A stretch of DNA of 64,000 nucleotides from assembly GCA_002371215.1 (NCBI GenBank), contig DFGL01000024.1, positions 1 to 64,000 of the forward strand. Direction: 5' to 3'. Source of the stretch: Ruminococcaceae bacterium UBA3751 (GTDB taxonomy: Bacteria; Bacillota; Clostridia; Oscillospirales; Acutalibacteraceae). This document shows, piece by piece, positions 1 to 6,856 of the stretch (within the stretch, counting starts at the first letter, position 1; each line of letters begins with the position of its first letter). The notes beneath the pieces are model-generated. The model saw nothing but the letters and a program-made list of their open reading frames with translations. It was not told where the DNA came from and did not search any database. The position numbers and the translations under genes were made by a program.

Positions 1-1108
1 TTTCAATGAACTGCTGCACATCATCAGCGGTTTTGAAATCGTGTTTGCATATCAGTCGGATGTTTTCAGAGTAGCGGTCAATCCTTCGCCACGCTTCACG
101 CATTTCAGGGGATAACGGTTTGTGCTGATTCTTTTTAGGTAAGTAACCTAAAAGATAACAGTAGTACAGATACAAGGCTTTTAGCCCCGTAATTTTTCGT
201 GTACGCTGAAAGCTGCCTTTAAAAGTTGTTTGCTTCGGGCGAATGTATTTTGGTTGTGCATCAGTCATAAAGCTTCGGTAATTATGATAGTTTTCAAAGC
301 GGTTATGTTCATCAATGCGTTCCAGAATTCTGCGATGGTTATATTCATCACCGAGTCTGAACATGCGCGTTGCTTTCTTATTGCCAATGCGTTTAATAGT
401 CCAGTATGTTCTGTTTTTATTAAGCTTGACTTCGTAACCTTGCTTGCGCATCACTTGGTGAAAGGTTTTCATATCCACGCTATTTTCAATAGCAAAATCA
501 ATCGCTTCTCTCATCAGGCTATACCTCGTAGGCTCGCCTCTTTTTTCTGCTTCATAAATTGCTCTCGGCGTCCTGATCGAGGGATTCTTAATTACGGAGA
601 GATTATGTTCCAAACAAATGCGGTCTGAAGTATCTCTCAAGCACTGAATTTCTCTTTTGTCATAATTGTATTTCTTTCCGTCAATGAAAGATACGGAATT
701 AATGCAGAAATGATTGTGTAAATGCTCCTTATCGAGATGAGTGGTAACGATTACCTGAAATCTGTCGCCCCACATTTTCTTTGCAAACTGTACACCGATT
801 GCGTGACATTGTTCGGGCGTTACCTCGCCGGGCTGAAAACTTTGATAACCATGCCAAGCGATGTAACCGTCCGTTTTGCGAAACTGCTTCTTGGTAATTA
901 TCATCTGCTGCAATGCAATCTCCTTCAAACAGTTGATAGCGGTTACATATTGCTTCTCGTCGGTTTTATCCTCTCTTGTTACATACCGAAAAAGATTAGA
1001 CAAGTCATTTGGATCATTCTTAATCTCAACCGTCTTTTCAGGATTCTCAACATATTTGATTAAATCGTTCAGACTTCCTTCAATATGCCATAGCGAAGTG
1101 GTCGCCAT
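1..1108 (-). CDS. Relaxase / mobilization nuclease, 3' end beyond window
   Basis: Relaxase of the MobA/VirD2-like class, expected to nick oriT and pilot single-stranded DNA during conjugative transfer. Reading the minus strand from the ATG at 1108 gives 369 uninterrupted codons that run off the left edge, so the C-terminus is missing. Tyr19 in KYVENPEKT is the candidate nicking tyrosine. H124, H129, H131 and H133 in HLDKEHLHNHF form the metal-binding histidine cluster typical of these nucleases. The start overlaps the stop of the upstream mobC-like gene by one base (TAATG), so translation is probably coupled. Family membership is clear from the motifs; the transfer class and the host element cannot be fixed from this part. 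Confidence 0.9.
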   Translation of the reverse strand, partial: MATTSLWHIEGSLNDLIKYVENPEKTVEIKNDPNDLSNLFRYVTREDKTDEKQYVTAINCLKEIALQQMIITKKQFRKTDGYIAWHGYQSFQPGEVTPEQCHAIGVQFAKKMWGDRFQVIVTTHLDKEHLHNHFCINSVSFIDGKKYNYDKREIQCLRDTSDRICLEHNLSVIKNPSIRTPRAIYEAEKRGEPTRYSLMREAIDFAIENSVDMKTFHQVMRKQGYEVKLNKNRTYWTIKRIGNKKATRMFRLGDEYNHRRILERIDEHNRFENYHNYRSFMTDAQPKYIRPKQTTFKGSFQRTRKITGLKALYLYYCYLLGYLPKKNQHKPLSPEMREAWRRIDRYSENIRLICKHDFKTADDVQQFIE

Positions 1109-1419
1109 TATGCCACCTCCCAAGGAAGCGTACTCTCTGACTGATAGGTCATTATCCAATCCTCTAACTGCTCGCAAGCCATAAGAATATTTGTATTATC
1201 CTCGGCGTTATCCTTAATGACATTGTGGATAGCATACAACTCGTTCATTAAATCCCAAAATCTTTTATCAGGTATTGGCTTAGGAATTGACCAACTAAGC
1301 ATCCTCCGAACATACTCTGACTTATTACAGCCGCTGCGTTTGCTGGCGGCGTTTAATCTTTCAATATCTTCGTCATACATTGAAAGCGTTACCTTTTTTC
1401 TTTTATCTTTTTCTTGCAT
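1108..1419 (-). CDS. MobC-like relaxosome accessory protein
   Basis: Small basic protein of 103 residues. The segment KKVTLSMYDEDIERLNAASK followed by KSEYVRRMLSW resembles the ribbon-helix-helix region of plasmid mobilization relaxosome proteins, which bind oriT and assist the relaxase. I chose the ATG at 1419 because a GGAG lies 8 bases upstream; an in-frame TTG at 1440 would add 7 residues but has no comparable ribosome binding site. The gene sits immediately upstream of the relaxase and downstream of paired inverted repeats resembling an oriT, the usual order for a mobilization module. The assignment rests on short sequence similarity plus context. Confidence 0.75.
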   Translation of the reverse strand: MQEKDKRKKVTLSMYDEDIERLNAASKRSGCNKSEYVRRMLSWSIPKPIPDKRFWDLMNELYAIHNVIKDNAEDNTNILMACEQLEDWIMTYQSESTLPWEVA

Positions 1420-1446
1420 AATTTTTACTCCGTTCTTCAAAGGGTT

Positions 1447-1489
1447 TTAGGGAGTTTTCCCTAACTTGTGGATTTGTCCATACAAATCC
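1447..1489. other. Candidate oriT: two adjacent inverted repeats
   Basis: Two perfect inverted repeats lie just upstream of the mobC-like start: TTAGGGA-N4-TCCCTAA (1447-1464) and GGATTTG-N6-CAAATCC (1470-1489). Adjacent inverted repeats next to mobC and relaxase genes are typical of relaxase recognition sites. The nic position cannot be seen from sequence alone. Confidence 0.45.
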
Positions 1490-1647
1490 GATGCTCGCTA
1501 CAGTCTGATACGCACTTTTCAGCCTGCAGGGCTCTGCCAAATTATTCCTTTATTATTTTTCGGTAGGTGGTTATCTTGGGTTGCATTTCGGGATAATATT
1601 TGCCTTCGTTCTTCGCTGTAAGGTGCAGTTAAGCGGAAGCAAAATTA

Positions 1648-1922
1648 GGCATTAGGGTGTTAAGCCGAGTAAGCCTTAAACGAAATATTTCACGCCCCTT
1701 TTGCCGCTTTTTGTCTTGACATACGGAAGTATGCCTGCATCAAAAATCAACAAAATGAGCGCAAACTATTTCATTTAAGGTGCTTCACAGTTTTGTCCTG
1801 TTCATTTTTTGCAAAGACAAGGCAAAGCAACGAAGCAAGGCTTTCGCCTTGCAAGGGGATTTAACGAAGTATTTGTGAAAAAGGAACGGCCAAAACCTTG
1901 CTGGGCTTAACACCCTAATGCC
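1648..1922. mobile_element. 275-bp segment bounded by 19-bp perfect terminal inverted repeats
   Basis: GGCATTAGGGTGTTAAGCC at 1648-1666 recurs exactly inverted at 1904-1922. The segment has no transposase and its outer boundary falls where the adjacent reading frame (1785-2117) leaves its expected family sequence. It looks like a non-autonomous insertion or a recombination scar. I see no convincing target-site duplication. Confidence 0.4.
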
Positions 1923-2117
1923 CACCTTATTAATCTCAAATTCAAGCATCCCATTACCCGAATCATCCACCAACTTACACTCGTCAGGATAATCATTTGA
2001 GAACTTAGTCAACCTATTTTTTAGGTCGGTGTTGTAGGTTCTGATGTTGATTACGGGGTTGTCTTCATCAAAAAATATCTCCGTAATTTTTTTCTTTTTC
2101 TTCATTCCTGTTATCAT
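1785..2117 (-). pseudogene. Truncated small mobile-element protein with foreign C-terminus
   Basis: The first ~62 residues (MITGMKKKKKITEIFFDEDN to about LEFEINK) resemble a small acidic protein of unknown function often found in Firmicutes conjugative elements; that likeness is from memory of the family, not a search. After EINK the frame enters the inverted-repeat-bounded segment at 1922 and continues for ~45 basic and aromatic residues unlike the family, so the original C-terminus appears lost. A good ribosome binding site (AAGGAGT) precedes the ATG at 2117. A consensus promoter and a terminator-like hairpin lie upstream, so it may still be transcribed. It may instead be an expressed chimeric ORF. 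Confidence 0.45.
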
Positions 2118-2219
2118 AAATTACTCCTTTTCCATCCATTTCCCGACAGATTATTATCGCACTTGACCGAAAAATATATTGTCGAAATGGATAACATCAA
2201 CTATATTTTTAGACAACAA

Positions 2220-2284
2220 AAGAGCCGTTTGCAGGGAAGCAACACATTCTTTTCTGTGTTTACTTCACCATTCAAACGACTCTT
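2220..2284 (-). terminator. Leader hairpin / possible transcription attenuator
   Basis: On the minus strand a 12-bp outer stem (2273-2284 with 2220-2231, one G-U pair) encloses an inner AACAC/GTGTT stem and is followed by TTTTGTTG. It lies between the promoter at 2350-2378 and the mobilization genes, so it may be an attenuator. A four-codon ORF (ATG AGT GAA TGG TAA) precedes it in the leader, without an obvious ribosome binding site. Confidence 0.5.
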
Positions 2285-2349
2285 TACTCTCAAAATATCC
2301 TATTACGCTTTTACCATTCACTCATAAACACATATTCGATTTGCAAATC

Positions 2350-2378
2350 ATTATATCAAACAAATGTTCTCTTGTCAA
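2350..2378 (-). promoter_or_regulatory. Consensus sigma-A-type promoter for the mobilization genes
   Basis: The minus strand reads TTGACA (2373-2378), a 17-base spacer, then TATAAT (2350-2355), a perfect consensus. It points leftward to the leader hairpin and the small ORF-mobC-relaxase series. The stretch 2118-2446 holds only this promoter and hairpin; the 75-codon plus-strand frame inside it is not supported. Confidence 0.8.
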
Positions 2379-2446
2379 CAACAATTTAGAATATTTGTTC
2401 GTTTAAGTTTGAGCCAGGTCTATATATGGTGAGATACGATTGAATG

Positions 2447-3739
2447 CTAATTGCTATCTTTTGATAATGTTGATTTATCTATTCTTCCCGCATTTATTTC
2501 CTCATAATAATCAGACAAAAGATTGTTGCTCTCATTAATTATTATTACTCTACGGTTTTCTTTTGCTAGTTCATCTATCCATTTATCTCCAATATAATCA
2601 TCCGTATGCCATGGATTATGAGGTCCTAACGAACATATAATTAATTGGTCATCAGGCACTCCGCGACTTATTAATTCATTATACAATTTAATTGCTCTTG
2701 TTGTGGATATATGGTTATCCAATTGATTAACATTATCAACTGTTTGACCCGCTTCGCACCCGACAATATACCATTTTTCTTTGCTTATACTAATTGTACT
2801 ATATGCTGCTTCAACTGTTTTTTTGGCCTCAATCTCATCAGCATATTTTTCAGTTTGTCGTTCAAAATAAACAGTAAATACCTGATTTATATTTGTATCG
2901 TTTTCTCTTGCGCCTGTTGAGATAGCTTTACTGAAATCTACTGGAGTAACAGTATTATTTGTTTCGTTAGATCCAGCGTAAAGATTAGATATAAAAACTA
3001 CTCTACCCCCACAATACTCTATTACCTCACGCCAAAACAATTCTAGTTGTTTTAGTTGTGTATGATTCAATTCACACTGGGGATCTATGGTTTCACCGAG
3101 CCCATACCATTCAATTAAAACATTTTCCAAATTCGGTAATTCACTCTTATTATCATTTAAAAATTTATCTATCTTATTATTGTCAAAATTAAGGAATTCG
3201 TGTTCATTAAAATTAATTAACCCTGATGTAGAAATCCCAGAATCATATATGAATATTCGACTTGTATGTTCAACATTTTTCAACGATGAAAATGATTTGC
3301 AAGCAAGATTAAATGATTCAATTATATCAACTTCATCATCATTTGTGGTTGTTGTTTTTAATAATTCTGAACACTTTGTTATTTCTGAATTAGTAATCTT
3401 CTCCCAATGATCATCATTTGAAATGTATTTTTCGCGTGATTTTTTCATTTGACTTTTATCACTATATCCTAGAACATTTTCATCATCCATTATTATATGT
3501 GGTTTTCCATCAATAACGATGAAAGTTGAACATCCGAATGACAGATATGTATCCTTGATTTGGTCATCAATAAGTGAAAAATCTGGAGATATACAATTTG
3601 AATGGAGCCCTAAAAGAAAAACTGAATAATATGGGATAACACTGTTTACAAATTCTTTTCGTTCTTTCCTTGTACTGCATCCGTTGAACAGTAAAATCAA
3701 TACTGTTAATGATAGTATTATAGAAATTGTTTTCTTCAC
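2447..3739 (-). CDS. Lipoprotein with VWA-like centre and OmpA-like C-terminal domain
   Basis: Last gene of an uncharacterised four-gene operon; 430 residues, GTG start preceded by AGTAGGTAATTA. The N-terminus is a lipoprotein signal ending in LFNGC (lipid-accepting Cys21). Around residues 161-175 RIFIYDSGIS, after a beta-strand-like run, recalls a von Willebrand A metal site but departs from the DxSxS consensus. Residues ~320-400 match the OmpA-like peptidoglycan-binding pattern: a serine-arginine-alanine helix (HISTTRAIKLYNELISRGV), a LGPHNPW segment and NRRVII. The protein is therefore probably anchored outside the membrane and touches the cell wall. It lies 9 bp after the membrane-protein gene. 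No function is known to me; partnership with the other three products is inferred from the operon. Confidence 0.8.
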   Translation of the reverse strand: MKKTISIILSLTVLILLFNGCSTRKERKEFVNSVIPYYSVFLLGLHSNCISPDFSLIDDQIKDTYLSFGCSTFIVIDGKPHIIMDDENVLGYSDKSQMKKSREKYISNDDHWEKITNSEITKCSELLKTTTTNDDEVDIIESFNLACKSFSSLKNVEHTSRIFIYDSGISTSGLINFNEHEFLNFDNNKIDKFLNDNKSELPNLENVLIEWYGLGETIDPQCELNHTQLKQLELFWREVIEYCGGRVVFISNLYAGSNETNNTVTPVDFSKAISTGARENDTNINQVFTVYFERQTEKYADEIEAKKTVEAAYSTISISKEKWYIVGCEAGQTVDNVNQLDNHISTTRAIKLYNELISRGVPDDQLIICSLGPHNPWHTDDYIGDKWIDELAKENRRVIIINESNNLLSDYYEEINAGRIDKSTLSKDSN

Positions 3740-3748
3740 ACTAATTAC

Positions 3749-4465
3749 CTACTTTATTCTAAAATCAGCTGCTAAAATATCAATATATGATTTTGCTGTT
3801 ATACTAGAAGCAACCACTTCAAATTTGGCATTACTATAGTTGATTTTGTTTTTTTTCAAAATCAGATCTTTTAAACTATCATCCTTTTCCAATTCATTTT
3901 TTATTGATTTATATTGATATAGTTTTAACTTCAGTTTTTTTACTAGTTTTGATAATCTTAACATATCCATGCCTAGAGGATCAAACGAAAGACATCCAAC
4001 AGCAAGATTCATAAAACTTGTTATTAAGGGCAGCAGGATCATAACAATTACTGTAGGTATATCCTCTTCATTACCAAGGACAATATTAAGGATACGAAAA
4101 CCAGTATTCGCAATTATTGCTAAAGAAAAGGAAGTTGCAGAAAACGCCATAACCCATTTTCTTATTCTTTTGCCATAATTATATGCAAATAGACATATTG
4201 AATAACCAATATACAAAGGAGCCACTTCAAAGCCAATTGATAATCCAATAATAATAATTGGTATTAATTCTTTATCTGCATCTAAATTATTGGTAAATAC
4301 AGCTGTAAAACCTGAGATATCAGTAATTGCAGCTAAGATTAATAATACCCATGAGGCCTTTTGATTAGTAAACCATGTATTAACTTTTCTTATTGATTCA
4401 AGTATTTTACTGTCAACAGATAATTCTACGGAATTTCTAACTTTCAATTTTATTTTGTTCTTCAT
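3749..4465 (-). CDS. Four-helix membrane protein of the uncharacterised operon
   Basis: Unrecognised 238-residue protein. After a ~35-residue basic N-terminus come four hydrophobic segments: WVLLILAAITDISGFTAVF (~40-58), one at ~68-95, one at ~104-125 and one at ~137-160. A lysine-rich, helical cytoplasmic tail follows. Charged residues near the helices (Asp in the first, Glu in GFEVAP in the second) could matter for ion movement, but I see no clear MotA, TolQ or ExbB signature. Its start overlaps the preceding gene by 29 bases, implying translational coupling. By position it would link the two cytoplasmic proteins to the outward-facing lipoprotein; that is inference. Confidence 0.75.
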   Translation of the reverse strand: MKNKIKLKVRNSVELSVDSKILESIRKVNTWFTNQKASWVLLILAAITDISGFTAVFTNNLDADKELIPIIIIGLSIGFEVAPLYIGYSICLFAYNYGKRIRKWVMAFSATSFSLAIIANTGFRILNIVLGNEEDIPTVIVMILLPLITSFMNLAVGCLSFDPLGMDMLRLSKLVKKLKLKLYQYKSIKNELEKDDSLKDLILKKNKINYSNAKFEVVASSITAKSYIDILAADFRIK

Positions 4466-4874
4466 ATTGTGCTCTTTCTTTATTTATACTATCAAGTGGA
4501 TTGTGCTTTTCATATAGATATTTAACATTGTCTAATTCACTTTTAACATCTAATATTTGATTATTTATCTCATCAATAAGGTCATTACAAGCTTCTAATG
4601 CAGCAGTTCTTTCATTAAAATAGTTATTTATAGCTACGTTGTTTTTATCATTATTTATTTCAATTTCTAAAAATTTTTTTGAAACAAAATCATCAATTAT
4701 ACTATACAAATAAGGTAAATAGTCATGTATATCTTTACCATTTTTATGCAATTCGTCAACTTCATTGTTGATAATGTTTAATAATTCACTATCATATGAT
4801 TTTACTTCTATCTCCTCATATCCATAGTTGGTTAACTTCTTTTTTGGAAACACTTTTTTATCTTTCCTGTTCAT
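4437..4874 (-). CDS. Small acidic helical protein of the uncharacterised operon
   Basis: Unrecognised 145-residue protein without signal peptide or membrane segment. It is rich in Asn, Asp, Glu and Lys. The second half (from about residue 85, TAALEACNDLIDEINNQILD onward) has the heptad-like spacing of a coiled coil. The ATG lies inside the end of the upstream gene (17-base overlap) and its end overlaps the next start by 29 bases, so the operon is tightly coupled. A cytoplasmic scaffold or partner of the membrane protein is possible but unproven. Confidence 0.7.
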   Translation of the reverse strand: MNRKDKKVFPKKKLTNYGYEEIEVKSYDSELLNIINNEVDELHKNGKDIHDYLPYLYSIIDDFVSKKFLEIEINNDKNNVAINNYFNERTAALEACNDLIDEINNQILDVKSELDNVKYLYEKHNPLDSINKERAQYEEQNKIES

Positions 4875-5553
4875 GTATTAAACCTCGTTTATCTATTAAA
4901 TCTTTTATCTCATTATATATTTTATCTAAAACAGATTCTTGAATAAAAAGAGGATGAGCATTTTGGATATTCTGATCATATTTTACTACTGCTCCCCAAT
5001 AAATTGATAGTTTAGCTAATAATAAGTCATATAACATATTACATTTCATAAAAGCTGAAATAAAAAGTTCGGTTTCACTAATGGTTATTTTTATTAATTC
5101 TCCTTTAGATTCAATAATATATTTTTCTATATTTTCGCTTCGTAACAAATCTGAAAATTGTTTCGAATACATTTCTCGTGTTTTCAAAAACTGGAAATTA
5201 TGTTCATTTTGTACGATACTATTTATAGCATCATAATAATTGCTATTATCATTAATACCATTTCTACTGCTTTTTCGCATTAACTCAGCTTTTTTTCTTT
5301 TTGTATCCCAATCGCTTTTTAAATATAATTTTTTTGTTATTTCATTATTTAATTTCAATTTTTCCTTTTCCACATTCATTAAGAATAAATTGATTTCTTT
5401 TTGAATATATGGTGAAGTATAGTAATTTTTCTCAATATATTTTATACAGCCCTTTTTGCCATCAAGTTTTCCATTTAGCTTTAATCTTATCTTTGTCCAA
5501 AAACTGATCCTATTATTGAATTCTACTATATGATGTCTTTTTTTAATTTTCAT
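4858..5553 (-). CDS. Unknown basic helical protein, first gene of the uncharacterised operon
   Basis: Unrecognised 231-residue protein, predicted soluble. The N-terminal ~100 residues are strongly basic (KKRHHIVEFNNR, KIRLKLNGKLDGKKG) and the rest is largely helical, with alternating charged stretches and a hydrophobic helix near ELFISAFMKCNMLYDLLLAK. The ATG at 5553 follows GAGGGATAATT, a reasonable ribosome binding site. It is the promoter-proximal gene, 66 bp from the 69-bp element that also precedes the Qat operon. Base composition is visibly more AT-rich than the ABC genes to the right, consistent with horizontal transfer. No motif supports an enzymatic role. Confidence 0.7.
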   Translation of the reverse strand: MKIKKRHHIVEFNNRISFWTKIRLKLNGKLDGKKGCIKYIEKNYYTSPYIQKEINLFLMNVEKEKLKLNNEITKKLYLKSDWDTKRKKAELMRKSSRNGINDNSNYYDAINSIVQNEHNFQFLKTREMYSKQFSDLLRSENIEKYIIESKGELIKITISETELFISAFMKCNMLYDLLLAKLSIYWGAVVKYDQNIQNAHPLFIQESVLDKIYNEIKDLIDKRGLIHEQER

Positions 5554-5582
5554 AATTATCCCTCGTTTATATTATTTAAACC

Positions 5583-5611
5583 TATTATTAAATATTTTAT
5601 GAATTTGTCAA
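5583..5611 (-). promoter_or_regulatory. Promoter of the uncharacterised four-gene operon
   Basis: The minus strand reads TTGACA (5606-5611), a 17-base spacer and ATAATA (5583-5588), about 30 bp ahead of the ATG at 5553. The 69-bp element shared with the Qat operon ends just upstream at 5619, so it sits in activator or operator position. Confidence 0.6.
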
Positions 5612-5618
5612 TAACAAA

Positions 5619-5687
5619 TGCAAAAATGTACAAAAAAACGACAAAAAAAGACATTTTTTATCAAAAATTAGGGGTTGACAAATGAAA
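5619..5687 (-). repeat. 69-bp bipartite upstream element, left copy
   Basis: Inverted copy of 15292-15360. A 35-bp block (5619-5653) and a 24-bp block (5664-5687) match the other copy exactly, separated in both by a divergent 10-bp spacer. The 35-bp block contains T-tracts repeating every ~11 bp, which predicts curved DNA. It lies just upstream of the promoter of the operon at 2447-5553. Confidence 0.85.
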
Positions 5688-5727
5688 TTTAGTTGTTCTC
5701 AAAAAATCACAAGTCAAACAACAAAAT

Positions 5728-5760
5728 GACCTTGATAGATGAAAATCAAGGTCGTTTTTT
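5728..5760 (+). terminator. Rho-independent terminator-like hairpin
   Basis: GACCTTGAT (5728-5736) and ATCAAGGTC (5745-5753) form a 9-bp stem followed on the plus strand by G and six T. No plus-strand gene is visible upstream, so it may end readthrough or a short untranslated RNA. The opposite strand has a weaker T-rich tail. Confidence 0.6.
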
Positions 5761-5850
5761 CTGTAGTAATCACTTAAGAATATGCTCTAAAAAGTAAGCA
5801 TTTAAGGGTCCTGAAACCCGCAGGAACACTGCGTTTCAAAACGTCAAAAT

Positions 5851-5882
5851 GAGGGTAGCAATGGTATATCATTGCTACCCTC
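5851..5882 (-). terminator. Terminator of the ABC transporter operon
   Basis: A perfect 13-bp inverted repeat (GAGGGTAGCAATG, six-base loop, CATTGCTACCCTC) followed on the minus strand by ATTTTG, about 40 bp past the stop of the last ABC-operon gene. Confidence 0.65.
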
Positions 5883-5919
5883 AAAAATGTGGTCTAAATG
5901 CTTATTTTATAACCTCAGT

Positions 5920-6855
5920 TTATAACCTCAGTTCATCTTCTTTGCGTTGCTTGCGGGAGGAGATGGAGAGAGGGATGGCGCAGCCGATTCCGCCACCTAA
6001 GGCTGTACCACCGAGGAGGAACGCCCACCACTGCGGGTTCTTTTTTTCGTCCTTTTCGTCTTCCTCGGTTTTTGCTTCCACCTTCTTTTCAATCACGGTC
6101 TGCACATCCACCGACTTGCTGTACTCCTCGCCGAACTCGTCCTCGTAGGTAATGGTTATCTTCCCTTTGGTTTCGCCGAGGGTGTTGGTTGCACGGAGGT
6201 TGGCGCTGCCTGCACCGCTTTCGCCTGCTTCAATTTCGCCGACAAAGGTTGTACCGCCACTTTCCAAATTCGGTATATCAAAGTCAATTTTGAGGTTGCG
6301 GATTTTGCACTTACCCGTATTCATAAAGCTCATATCGAGCGTGACGGTATCGCCTTCAACCACCTTTGCCGGAAGCTGCACACCGCTGAAATCAAGTCCC
6401 GTTTTCTGCTTCACATTCAAGCGAAGGACGTCGGAGCCGCTGTAAGCGGTATAGTATTTATCCTCGTACTCACTTGAAACAGCAACGGCGTGTTCACCGA
6501 TTTGTGCCGTTTTTGCGGCAGTCAGCTTGACAGTCCAGGTGTAAGTTGAGCCTGCATAGATTCTTTCAACATACTGCGTGCCTGTTCCGACAGGCTTAAT
6601 GTCGCCGCTTTCCTCGGTGATAGAAAGTTTGATGTTGCGCAGCGCTTTCGTGCTGCTGTAGTTCTTCAGCGTTACTTTCAGTTCGCTCTCTTTACCGGGT
6701 TTCAGGCTTTCTGTGTCCAACGAATAGTCCGTCACCATCAACCTCGGCTGAGAAGCGTCGATATTTTCTTCCTTCGGCTCATCCTCTGCAAAGGCGGTTA
6801 GCCCAAACGCAAAGCAGAAGATAAGAGCAAGTATAATTGTAATTATCTTTTTCAT
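5920..6855 (-). CDS. Secreted, membrane-anchored CARDB-like protein of the ABC operon
   Basis: 311-residue exported protein: signal peptide (KKIITIILALIFCFAFGLTAFA), then two beta-rich repeats of the CARDB/alpha-galactosidase-NEW3 type (about residues 35-150 and 155-250, each with a PGKESEL or VEGDTVTL strand and a later AG[ES] turn). An acidic linker, one C-terminal hydrophobic helix (QWWAFLLGGTALGGGIGCAI) and a basic tail follow. It is therefore displayed outside the membrane. It follows the permease gene by one base, so it is probably an extracellular partner of the transporter. Its exact role is unknown. Confidence 0.75.
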   Translation of the reverse strand: MKKIITIILALIFCFAFGLTAFAEDEPKEENIDASQPRLMVTDYSLDTESLKPGKESELKVTLKNYSSTKALRNIKLSITEESGDIKPVGTGTQYVERIYAGSTYTWTVKLTAAKTAQIGEHAVAVSSEYEDKYYTAYSGSDVLRLNVKQKTGLDFSGVQLPAKVVEGDTVTLDMSFMNTGKCKIRNLKIDFDIPNLESGGTTFVGEIEAGESGAGSANLRATNTLGETKGKITITYEDEFGEEYSKSVDVQTVIEKKVEAKTEEDEKDEKKNPQWWAFLLGGTALGGGIGCAIPLSISSRKQRKEDELRL

Positions 6856-6856
6856 A

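Noticed and set aside
230..1063. Plus-strand frames at 230-628 and 722-1063
   Set aside because: They lie antisense to the relaxase frame, which carries clear catalytic motifs; neither has a family pattern.
2179..2406. 75-codon plus-strand frame
   Set aside because: It runs antisense across the promoter and leader hairpin and has no ribosome binding site.
2447..5553. Assignment of the four-gene operon to Zorya or another known defence system
   Set aside because: Only the OmpA-like end resembles ZorB; there is no ZorA-type motor signature and no helicase or nuclease, so I leave it unnamed.
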